Below, one piece after another: positions 1 to 12,000 of a DNA stretch of 64,000 nucleotides (its first letter is position 1; each line of letters begins with the position of its first letter). The stretch comes from Eremophila alpestris peregrina (lineage: Eukaryota; Chordata; Aves; Passeriformes; Alaudidae), in the NCBI GenBank assembly GCA_009792885.1, contig WMCF01000032.1, positions 3,700,589 through 3,764,588 on the forward strand, given 5' to 3'. The notes beneath the pieces are model-generated. The model made no database searches. It saw only the letters and a program-made list of their open reading frames with translations, and was not told where the DNA came from. Both the position numbers and the translations under genes were made by a program.

Positions 1-50
1 CTGGGGGCACAGAGCTCCCTCGGGAGAGGGGACCGGCGTGCGGGGTCACC
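1..50 (+). other. FAM83G: FAM83G 5'UTR (partial)
   Basis: These 50 GC-rich bases precede the FAM83G start codon with no intervening stop-start conflict. They are read as 5' untranslated sequence or the 3' part of a leader exon. The promoter lies outside the window. Confidence 0.6.
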
Positions 51-3000
51 ATGGCTTTCTCCCAGGTGCAGTGCTTGGACGACAGCCACGTCAACTGGAG
101 GTCCAGCGAGTCCAAGCCCGAGTTCTTCTACAGCGAGGAGCAACGCCTGGCCCTGGAGGCGCTGGCCTCCCGTGGCCCCGACGCCTTCTATGAAGTCCTG
201 AAGAGGGAGAACATCAGGGACTTCCTGTCCGAGCTGGAGCTGAAGAAGATCCTGGACACGCTGGAGACGTACGACCCCGGCTCCGAGCACATCCCGCGGC
301 ACGGCAGCAGCACCGGGGACAGCGAGGGCGACGGGAACAGCCAGGGCGACGAGCAGGACGTGGCCCCTTCCCTGGAGTACTGGCCCCAGAGGTCCGACCG
401 CTCCATCCCGCAGCTGGACCTGGGCTGGCCCGAGACCATCGCCTACCGCGGGGTCACCAGGGCCACCGTCTACATGCAGCCGCCCATCGAGGGCCAGGCG
501 CACATCAAGGAGGTGGTGAGGAAGATGATCTGCCAGGCTCAGAAGGTGAGGTGTGCCGCGGGGACGGGGCAGGCTTGGCCCCAGGGCGTCGTGCTGGAAG
601 TCCTGCCCAGCCGGGCAATCCCTGTCCTGCGGGAAGCTCTACCCGAGCAGAGGCAGCGGGGCCGAGCGTGCAGGTTGCTCCTTGTAACCGATATTTGGGG
701 ATATTTTGGTTTTGCTGAGGATGCTGCCAGCCTGGTTCAGCGCTCCTGGGAGAAGCACAGCCCTCCCCAACATCCCCACAGCAGCATTGCTCATCCCAGG
801 GTTCCTCCGGGGCTCTGGGGAAAACTGCTGGGGAGAAAAATGGGTTGAGCTGTTCTGCACTCTGAGCCCGTGGTCCCAGCCACTCCACAGTCGTCATTCC
901 CGGTGTGACAGCATGTGACAGCATGCAGGAACCTGGGATTATGTTCTGGCTTCAGGCCCCGGGTCCATCAGCTGTCCAGTATTGACCCTGGGGTCACAGC
1001 CTGGCCTCAGTCCTTGTGTCCACCATCCATCCAGTCCATGGCCCTGGGGCAAAGCAGTCAAAGCTTCTGGTCTGCACTGACCCACACAAGGGGCGAGTTT
1101 GGCCCGAGATGGCTGCAGTGCTCCCAGCTGGCTCCTCCTGGCTCTCAGTGGAAAAGGATGAGCTGGTGAGCAGGACAAGGCTGGGCAGATGCTGAAGGGA
1201 TTTGGGTTGAGACTTGTCCTCCCTGTGGCATCAAACCAAGGAGCAGGGAGTGGGGATGCATGAGCCATCACCCATGGGCAGGAGGACCAGGGAAGGAGGG
1301 TGGTGGCCTGTGTTGAAGGTCAGCAGAGGTGGGCAGATGTTGCTGGTGTTTCCCAGAGACCCAGTCCCAGCTGGGAAGTGCAGGAGGGGTTGGTACTTGC
1401 TCGTTTCTTGGTGCTCTGAAGCTCTTTGAGTTCTGTGCATCCAGTACTGAGAGCTCCAAGGAAGGAGCTTCCCAACCCAGAGGATGTTCCAGCAGGAAAA
1501 GAGGGAGACCCTGCCAGGGTGGCAGAGGGAACAAGCTGGGATGTGTCAGATCCACCTGGCTGCTCCAGAGATAATGCTGGGGTTTGCAGATCCGGGTAGG
1601 AGAGAGGGAAACCTGTGACATGCAGTCAGCACAGCCTCTTCAGACCAGCTCAGGCAGAAACACGAATCCCTCAAAACATTCAGGGCAGCAGGATCACGGC
1701 AGGGGCTGCTGGGGGTGTCAGGGCTGCCCTGCTGTGGGCAGGAGCCATCTCTCACAAAAGTCGAGGTGACTCGTCCTCACCTGTGACGTTTTCCCTGCCA
1801 AAGCACTTTACAGCGAGGGCAAAGGGAAGGGAGAGCTGACATTCCTTGGGATGGAGGCTGGGAGAACAATCCCACAACAAATAATGCCTCATCTTCGGGT
1901 CTTTCCGGCTGCCTCTGACTCGCGCTTGCGGCTCCCGCCTGGCTTTGCCTACTCACCGCTTCCCACCTGCCCCCACGCCAGCGGCTCCTCCTGAGTCATC
2001 CCACGCCCTGCTCCCGCTCCTGGAGCTGGCAGCTGAGTCAGGCACATCCCCACCTCCCCCGGAGCCTCCCCAGCACACAGGGATGTGGCCACGGTTGATG
2101 CTGCTGTGCTCATCACCGGCACCTCGATGCCCCCTGAGCAGGGCTGGGCTCTGCCTCCCGCTCCAGACGGTCCCTGATGAGACATGGTGACACCACTGGT
2201 GACATGCAGGAGCCTGCTGGAGCTTATGGTGCCCCAGGAAACGTAGAGATGGGTGAGTGCTTCGTGCTGCTGGGGATGGCAGGAGTTACAGGGGATGGAG
2301 AGTGGGGCTCTTCCATGGTCTCCCATCCCATATTTGAGGACAGAAGTCCCTGCAGCTGAGCCTGCTGTCACACAGTGGAGCCCAGGTGACAACTTGTGGG
2401 TCCTCCCAAGGGTGGGGGACACTGGGCTAGACCACCCTGCTGATTTCTGCCAGGGCTCCAGGTCTTCACAGCAGCTCAGAGGGGAGAGGGTTTGGCTGAG
2501 GAAGCGGAGAGTGGACAAAGGGACCATCCTGCTGTCACCATCAGATGTCACATACACTGTCCACATGCTCTGTCCTCCCTGGGGACATCCCTGCCAAATT
2601 GTCCCATCCCACCAGGCAGTGGAAGTGCTCTCCACCACGCACAAAGGAGCACAGGCTGGGGAGAGGCTCCCAGTTCCCTGCAGGAGGATGACCCTTGCTC
2701 CAGACACTGTCCCAGACGCTCATCCTGCAGTGCTCCCGGTGCCAACCCCAAACCCCGCCGTGAGTCCCGTGGCCAGCAGAGCAAAGTCCTCCAGCGTTGT
2801 CCCAGGAGAGTTCAGGGCCCATGAGAGCACTGCTGGTGCTGGAAGGTCACACAGGAAGAGCTGGGGTGAGGAATCCCAGGGATGTGAGGCCGCTCTGAGG
2901 GTCAGAGGAGCCCTTGGTGCTCACAGGAATGAGGACAAATGCTGCCGAGCTCAGAGCTTCAAACCCAGGCATGCCAGAGAGGGAGATGCAAATGATCCCT

Positions 3001-6000
3001 TCCTCCTTCTGGGAAGGAATGGGAGAAAGGAGAGGCAGGATCCTGTGGCCACGTCCCTGCTCTCCCTGAAAATCCCATCTTTGTGGCCAACATGCTGAGG
3101 TGGTGAGGGATGAGGGGCACCAGCAGCTTCAGCCTGGAGACCTTCACCAGCCGTGGCACAGCCATCTCTTCCTTGCTGTGGATCCCCTCAGACTGCAAAG
3201 CTCACTGGCTAGACATCAGGAACAATTCCTTCATGGAAAGGGTGGTCAGACTCTGGAAGGGGCTGTCCAGGGAGGTTTGGAGTCCCCATCCGGGAGTATC
3301 CAAGGAATTTGTGGATGTGGCACTCAGTGCTCTGAGCTGGTGGCAAGTGGTGATGGGTCCAAGGTTGAACTTGACAATCCCGAATGTCTTTTCCAACCTT
3401 AATGATTCTATGATGGAAGGGAGGAAGATCTCCCTCCTCCTCTCCTCTTGGCTCTCCCTGACCAGAAACCAGAGCATGAAAACATTGACCTTGGCCCAAA
3501 GCCACTGGAGAGAGCAGTGACTCTGACCTCCTCTCTTCACTTGAGGTTCCAGGTTGGGATTGTGGTGATGTAATTACCCTGAGCAACTTCCAGTGAAGGT
3601 TGGGAGGCCCTATTAATTACTGTTTACAAAACCTCCTGCCATTCCTGGATGAAAGGGTCGACAGGGGAGAGCAATTATTAATGTTACTTGTCCCACCTCT
3701 CCTCCATCCCAACACTCTTCCTCTAATTGTGCCTTGGTGCCTGCCTAATTTATTAAATGCCACGTGGTGCACCCCAAAAGTCATTATCTGATGATTCATA
3801 GTGAGACAATAAAGAGCTGCAACTTCCTCTATAAAACATGATCCTGCAGTTCATGTGCTCATCAAAGCTGTTCCAAAAAATCCCAACAGCATTTGCCCAG
3901 TGTCCAGGGGGACACAATGCTCACTGCTCCTCAGGGATTTGGGACCCAGCACCTGCACATCTGCTGTATCTGATGGATTCTGGCAGCTCCTGGGACCCTG
4001 GCAAGAAAAACTTCACCTGCACAGGAGCCTCCAGCTGTAGATTTGGGGCTGATTCCCTCTGCACCCCCAGGAGAACGGCAAAGGGATGCCAAAGCTTCCT
4101 GGGATGACACAGCAGCAAAAGGGCTGTCCCAGCACCAAGCACTGCCCTGGCAGAGGTGACAGGGACAAGGGACAGGCTCGCTCCTCACAGCCAGATGGCA
4201 CAGCCTGCTGCAGACCATCCCATTCCCCAAGCTGGGAAGCAAAGAGCACACAGGGTTTCACTGCTGCAGAGCAGACAGGCCTCCATTCTTTGCAGATTAT
4301 CCCTGTGCCAGGGTTTTGCCTCCCAGGGCTCCAGCCCAGCAGCAGGTTTCACCCAGACAAGGACAGTCACCACATCGGGAGCGCTCCCAGCCTGCCTTGT
4401 GCCAGGGCAGGGTTGGCACATTGGCCTGAGATCCTGGTGACAAACCAGGGCCAAGCCTGTCCTGCAGGCAGGACAAGGTGGGGAGGGCAGCAGGGGCTGG
4501 GCAGTGACAGGATGCACCAGCTGAGCAGGAGGCATCGGGTTCAGAACGTGGGCAAGTGGGTGAGAGCTGGGCTCCCTTCCTGTGCCTGAGCTGGCCACTG
4601 CCTGCAGTGCCCTGTGAGCAGGGCTGGGGATGGGAGACAGTGCCCTGCCCAGAGCCCTGCAAACCCCCCTCACACCTGCAGAGTCACAGCTGTGAGCCAA
4701 GACCTCGGGACTGCTGGGACCACAATGGGAAAGTGTTCTTTTTCCCTCCAAAATGAAATGTCAGTGCTATTCTCATCCCTGTTTTACAAGAGCTCAACTC
4801 TTCCTAGAGAAAACACAGAGCACAGTCAAAGTGACATGAGCATGGAGCATCAGGGGCAGAAGCAAATCATCTGCCACCAAACCCTCATCCTCAAGCCAGG
4901 CACACACTGTCCCACCACAGGTGTCCCTTACCCAGGACTCGTGGAAGACAGCTCAGCTCCTCCCCAGTTTCTTGCTGAACATGGCAAATCCAAGCCCAGA
5001 GCTCCCAGAGTAGCTTTGAACCTGTCCCACTTTGCATCCATGCAAATCCAGTACCTGGTTCCTGCCTCAGTTTCCCCACCAGGACAATGAGGATGAGCAC
5101 AACACATGAGAGGGTGCACAAGGGAGTGAGGATTCAACCTTTCACAGCAAAGCCTTGGGAGAGGCTCTGGGGTGAGGATAAATGGGAATTCAGAAAATCG
5201 AGTGGCAAAGCCATAAAGTGCCCCCTCACCTGCCTTGTTGGCACCTCCCAAAACACTCCTGTGTGATCAGAGCTGGGGACACCAGGGTAGCATCAGAGAC
5301 AGCAGGGCTGGGGCTCCCCACACAGCCTTGCTCTTCCCCCCATCGCCTGCAGAAAAGGAAGAGCCAAGAGTGTCATAACAATCCTCTGCTTAATTAAAGC
5401 TCTCCACGTCCTGTGGCACAAAACTAATTAAAAGGCAGCTCGGTGCTTTGAGAGCTCTGGACTGGATGTGTCTGAGTGTGCAAGCACCCAGCACCATCCC
5501 AATCCCTTCCTTCCTTCCTTCCTGAGGGAGGAGCACCCTGGGGTCTCCATGGCTCAGCCACATGCCATGGCCAGTAGGGCCCTCCTGGAAGGGCAAGTGG
5601 CAGAGAGCAGCCCCTGCCCCCAGCACCTTCCAGGAACAGCCACAGGGATGGGAGCACTGGCAGCTTTCCAACCATGGGACAATGACAAGCCAGCACCCTG
5701 GTGCCAAGCCTTTTCCCTGGGATGAGGGGAGGCAGAAATCCCTGTGGAGCTGCCCTGGGATGCTCAGCTCCAGGCCCTCTGCCTGCCAGATCTCATGAGC
5801 TCAGCACCACAGCTGATGCCATACCAGGAAATCAACAGCCATGGGCACAGAGCGACCTTTGGCACAGACATTCCAGGGAGATTCCCAGCGTGGCCCAGAT
5901 CCATTTTCCTATCAGCCCCATCTGTGGCTGGGAGAGGAGCAAACACCCTGGGTACAAAGGCAACTCCAGCTTGTGAATATCGGTGACGCTGCCGTGTGAC

Positions 6001-9000
6001 AAACACAGCTGTCACTGCAGGAGGAGCAGCACCCCAGGCTGGGCAGTGAGACCAGGACAGAGAGACACACCACCCAATGGTTGGGCTTGATCATCTTACA
6101 GGTTTTTATCAGCCTGAACAATTCTGAGATCATTGTGCATCAAAGGTCTCCCCTTCTGGTGCTCCCTGCAATGCTGACAGCAAAGGGACACCAAACTTCT
6201 CAGCCAGAAACTGGGCTCTGAATTTTGTGAAGCCTGCTAAAGGCAGGAAAGTTAGATTCACCCTCAGTTTTTCATCAGTAGATTATGCTGTGGATCACCA
6301 CTGAAATGGTTAGGGTTCAAAAAAACATCCAAAGGCCACCAAGTCCAACAATTAACTCAGCACTGCCAGGGCCACCAGTAAACCATGTCCCCAAGTGCCA
6401 CATCCACCTCTCTTGGAGATCAAACTTTCCACAGTGACAGCAGAGGAAGGGGAGAACTTTCCATCCTCAGACTGCCTGGAGCTGGGGGCAATCCTGGGTT
6501 CCCCCACCCCAAATTCCAGGCTCCTACAAGGGAGTACTTTGCTGTGGCTCTCACCAAACAAGCACTGACTGTACTTTGGGTTGTCCCTGGCCACACCACC
6601 CAGACTCATCTCTCCTCTTCTCTCTCCAGGTCATCGCTGTGGTCATGGACATGTTCACTGATGTGGACATCTTCAAGGACCTCCTGGACGCCGGCTTCAA
6701 GAGGAAAGTGGGAGTCTACATCATTTTGGATGAGACCAACGTGAAGCACTTCCTTCAGATGTGTGAGAGAGCCCACATGCACGCTGGACACCTGAAGGTA
6801 GGGATGACCCGAGGGCCTGGAGCTGGGGAACCTCCTCCAAAGGCAGGGAGATACTCAGAGTTACCAGCTCTGCTCCCTCTTGTCCTGGGCAATCCCAACC
6901 CCCAGTGCTGGAAGAGTTTAGCCCATTTTTCCTGTAGCCAAAGCTGGAGGTGATGCCCAAATTCAGGAGCAGCAGGAATGGGTGGGGGACAGGGATGTGG
7001 ATTTGCACCCAGCAGAGTTGGATGCAGGAAGCCCAGGAGACTGCTGGTACCCAGCCAGTGCTGGGATTGGCACAGAGGGTGGCTGGGGGGGTGCAGCTCT
7101 ACAAGGGTGGGCACGGGGCAAACCTGTGAGCTCAGCTCCTCCTGGCAAGAGAGAGAGGGAGCAGCAGATGCTGTGCCAGGCCCGGATCCATGCTGTCACC
7201 AGCTCCCTGCCAGCTGCTGCCCCGGGGGCAGGACCAGCGGCAGGTTCTCGCACTGTCAGAGTCAGAGGCTGGAATTAAAAAACCCGATTTTCCCCTTTTC
7301 CGGAGCCTCCGCCCCAGCTCAGGGCCGGGAGCAGAGCAGGGAGGCTCCCACGCTGCCTGAGGCCCTGGCAGCTGCCAAGGATGCCCTCACTGCTCTCACT
7401 GAGCTGGGCAGTGCACGCTGGAGGGACCGATCTGCCCGCACATGCCATGTTCTCTGCCCAGGGATGCACGTGGAATCACTGCTGTGCATGAATCCCATGG
7501 AAAACCAGGGAAGGCAAAGCACAAGGGGGGGATGCCTGTCAGTGCAGGGGTTGGTTGCATGGGGCTTGGAGCAACCCCCCCATAGCAAGGGGTTGGAATG
7601 AGATTTAAAGTCCCTTCTAACCCAAACAATTCTGGGATTCCCCTTCCACGTCCCTGTGTGAGCAGGGGGTTCAGAGAAAATCACCTGTCACGGTGCTCAT
7701 GCAAAGGCAGAAGAAGGGACAGAGGAGAGGACAGGGCGTTATTTCAGCCTCAGCAGCAGCAGCCAGAGCAGGGACTTTCACTCCAGCCACAGCCCAGGCT
7801 CTGTCCTGGGCACAACACTCCCATCACCAGCATGGGATGCAAACACACCAGAGCAGCCCCACAGTCTCACGGGGGGCTTGCAGACCCCACTCCTGGCCAC
7901 CATGGCTTGGCCTCGCCTGCTGCTTGGCACAAAAGTGATGTTGCTGCTCCTGACGTCAGCCAAACGCCCTCTGGGCAAGGCCCGTGCCCGGGCAAGCTCC
8001 CCAGATTTGCTTAGGGTGAGGGCCAACCCCTGGCTGAGCAGGAACACGCAGGAGCCACGACAGCCTCACACCTGGCTGGCTCCGGGTGGGGTGAGCAAGG
8101 CTCAGGGACCCCCAGTGCGAGGAGGATGGCCAAGGTTCACACCTTCCCCTGCTGCCCTGCCCGCCGGCCTGGCCTCATGGCTGCTCCCAACAATCAAAGC
8201 AAACACAAGCCGAGCTTTTACCTGCGTCCAAACTCCCTGGAGAGTCTGGGATCCCGCGGGCTGCTGCCGCTCCGAGACCAGAAAAGCCGGCGCTGACGCA
8301 CTCCGGTGTTTTCCTGCATTAGCAGCCCGGCGGCAGGACTGGAAAAGCAGGAGAACATCTGCAGAGCTCGGCAAATGTCTGGAAGTTGGGATTTGCCGCG
8401 TATTGCAGCCAATTCGCCGGCACGGGGTGCAGGAGGAGGTGAGGAAAGTAGGGCAGAGTCTGGGAGCCGCTTCCTAAGCCAGGAGATGTTAACGAAACGT
8501 CCCCTCGTTATCTCGGTGCTTGGCAATCAGCAACCGGCTTGGGCAAGGCGTTGAGCAAGGGAGTGATTCACCCAGCCCCGGCTCCTCCGTCCCGCTGCCT
8601 CGGCTGGGATTAAAGAAGCAGATTTTACCTAACAGCAGTGATAGGCCAGGAGGAAAAGGGACCTGCACCGGGAGCGTTGTTCCCTGAGAAAAACCTGGAG
8701 CTGCTCCTTTAGTTTGGGCAAAGGGTGGGCTCCGAGTGGATCATGGGCAGAGAGGGGGAAGCCTTTGGGTGTCACTGCTCCCTCAGCAGCCCCATGAGTA
8801 GGGATAACACGGGGCAGGGATGGGAATTGGCATGGCAGCCAGCTCCCAGCCCCCTCCCAGCACACGGACACAAATTAGGATGCTCAGCACCAGTTTTGCC
8901 CCAGCCACCACAGGCAAAAAGGGAAATGCCATGAAAAATATGAAATTCATGGAAAATTCTCCGCAAACCTTCTCCATTCAGTGTGTGGAACTTCCCTGGA

Positions 9001-12000
9001 AACTCAGTCAGGAAAGCAATCGCTTTCACATCATCTGCACGGAATTTTCTTGCCAGGCCTGGGGGAGCAGGGACTGGGTGGTGCAGCTGGGCTTAGGACT
9101 GTGCCTGGTCATGGTCTCCAGGGAGAGAGGAGAGCCCAGGGAAGCAGATAAGAAAGGCTGGAGGAGGGGAAGACAAATATTTTTCATGCTTTTCTTTAAG
9201 AAACAAAACAAAACACACAATAAAACAGCCATGGAGGGCATGACCCAGTGATGACACAGAGCCTTTTGCAAGAGCATTACCAACATCCCAGCAGGAACAG
9301 GAGGAATGCAGGTGTTTTCTTAAGAAAATATTTTCTCCCCACCCAAAAGGAGCCCATTTGCCGTGGGAGATGCTATCTGCTCTGCTGTGGAATGTGCCAG
9401 AGCCCTCTATGGAGACACCAGAGACAGGAGCCAGACTGGGGATAAAAAAAACCCCAAAAATGTTTTCACTGAGCCAGGGCTGTGTGAAATGCTCCTGCAT
9501 CACTGGGTTCCCTGGGGAGGACACCCAGCTCCACTCCAGGGACCTGCTCCCACATCACCAGGTTTCGTTCCCTGAGGGTGAAAAGATGTTTCCCCTGATT
9601 TCCCACCAGCCCCTAAAAGCAGGACTAGATGCCCAAATTTAGGAAAACAGCAAAGGGGGAGCATGGGGAAGGACAAACCCACTGCCAGTCCATGTGGGCT
9701 GTCCTGGGGGTCACCACCTCCCCCTGAAACCCCCTGCAGATTCCTGCTGGGAGCAGGTGTGGAACCTCCTCTCCCGTGGTGGCATTTGCATGGATTGCAG
9801 GAGCTGGGGAGAGCTTGGCAGCAGCACCACACAGCACTCGCCCACGGCAGCACCGAGCTCAAGAGATGGCAAACACAGCCTGGCACAGGGGCAGCAAAGC
9901 AGGAATCTCTCCAAGCCCAGTCCGTGGCTCACTGCGTGGCTTTGGGCGAGTTATTTCATCTCCCCATCGCTGTGGCCTCCTCTGAGCTGGCCATGAAGGA
10001 TGTCCCCATTCCTCAGAGGGGCTGTGGAGCATCCAGAGGGGAGTTCTTGGAGGGGTGGGTGATGTTCTCTCAGCAGCTCCTCACTCCTGCTCACACCTCT
10101 GCCTTTGCCTTGCAGAACCTGCGCGTCCGCAGCACCGGGGGGACGGAGTTTTTCACCCGTTCTGCCACCAAGTTCAAGGGGGCTTTGGCCCAGAAGTTCA
10201 TGTTCGTGGACGGGGATCGAGCCATGTGTGGCTCCTACAGGTAAACCAGTGACATCTCCTCCTGGCCACCCCATGGAGGTGTTGGTCAAAGGATCAATGC
10301 AGACCCACGTGGCCCAAGGCCCTCATGCCAGACTTGATCTCCTCCTCCTAAACTGGGAGATGATTTCCCAAGGAGATCTGGAGTGGGCCCAAAGGTTTCC
10401 CACTACTCCCTACACCACCAGGTCTAGGACACCCACCCTTCTTGGAGCTGGTGGGACACACCAAGTGTTTCTGTGCTGATGATCACAAGAAAGGACCAAA
10501 GCACCAAACCACAGCCAAACCCATCTCTCACACCAACCTCAGCTTTTCCAGTCACTGAAATATACTTTCTTACAACAAAGTATATTTCAGTGTTCAAAGG
10601 AAAATTTACTTAGGTAGAAATGGACCAGCCCTGATCAGGTTTCAGGTCTAAAAGACAAGTTTTAGAAACACAGAGCTAAAACATTTCCTTCTTTCTGTCA
10701 ATAACAACACATCCACCCAGTCTTTTCTTAGCTAATCCAAACTGAGATGGGGACAACCCCAAAGTGAAGAACTGACCCACTGCAAATACCTTTTATTTTC
10801 ACTTCAAGTCCCACTGTGCTCAAGACAAACTCTTCACCCTAATTTAGGATAGGAGCTATTTCTTCAATCCCATGATTATTATTATTGATGTTTACACTGA
10901 GATCATATCCCTGCTGGCACCATCAGCCCCCAGGGAAGGCCAGGGCTGGGGAGAGGTGTTACTTACCAGCGAGTGCTCAGAGAGTCTCCACTGTGTTTCT
11001 GTTCCAGCTTCACCTGGTCCGCGGCAAGGACGGACCGAAACGTCATCACTGTCCTCTCAGGCCAGGTGGTGGAGGCGTTTGACAAGCAGTTCCAGGAGCT
11101 CTACCTCATGTCCAAGGGGGTGAGCCTCAAGTCCATCTCCATGGGCGAAGAGCCTGAACCCGAGCCCGTAACGCTGCCCTCCGTGGTGCCGGTGACCCCC
11201 GCCAACGCCGTGGTGAAGAAGCTGATAAACCCCAAATACGCCCTGGTGAAGGCCAAGAGTGCTGACCAGATCAGCAAGGCCTCATCCGAGAACCAGGACA
11301 AAAACCAGAAGACTGAGACCAAAGGCAAAGCACCTCCCGAGGGCCAGGGGGGCGACCGGCACGGTGACGTGGCTGACCTCTCCCTGCTCATCCACCCTGG
11401 CCTCCTGAACCTGGAGAAAGCCAACATGTTTGACTACCTGCCCACCTGGGTGGAGCCTGACCCCGAGCCTGGGAGCGAAGTCTTGGGCTACATCAACATC
11501 ATTGACCCCAAGGTGAAGAACGTGAAGCTGTCGCAGATGAACCGCATCAAGGTGTGCGACGTCTCCCAGGCCAGCGCCCAGCACCGGCAGATGCTGAAGA
11601 ACAGGGAGATGGAGGCCAGGAAGAACTCAGACCAGGAGCTGCCTCTGCTGTCCCCCAGCCACAGACAGAACCCGCAGCCCCCCGTGGAAGCTCCTGCAGC
11701 CCCCACTAGCAGCCCCATCGAAGGTGTCAGCTGGACAACGAGGCAAGTGGGGACATTTGCCTCTTCACCGCTGGGCCACCATTTGAAACCACAGGAGGAG
11801 GCGTTGGAGGATGTCAGGCCTCCAGTTCCAAAGCCAAGGACCGTCCCTGTTGGTGTCCTCATGCCCAAAGTCGTTACAAGCTGTGACAGCAGCACTGCCC
11901 TGGAGGGTGACACACGGCCACCACTGCCTGAGCACACGGGTGTGAAGCAGGAGCGGGAGGAAAAACCCAACCGAGCTCCCATGGACACCTGCCACGTCCA

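Larger units (their letters stand above)
546..6629 (+). other. FAM83G intron 1
   Basis: The intron is bounded by a GTGAGG donor and a TCTCTCCAG acceptor. It contains a plus-oriented CR1 tail near 3205-3414, a short (CTTC)n run at about 5503-5523 and a minus-oriented CR1 fragment near 6330-6445. Several open frames of 80-280 codons occur on both strands (for example 2253-3098 plus and 1949-2707 minus). They resemble no protein I know and have no splice-supported partners, so they look like chance frames in GC-rich DNA. I found no SLC5A10 exon here. Confidence 0.7.

Noticed and set aside
2253..3098. 281-codon open frame in FAM83G intron 1
   Set aside because: It resembles no known family, overlaps a 252-codon frame on the other strand, and lies in GC-rich sequence where long chance frames are common.
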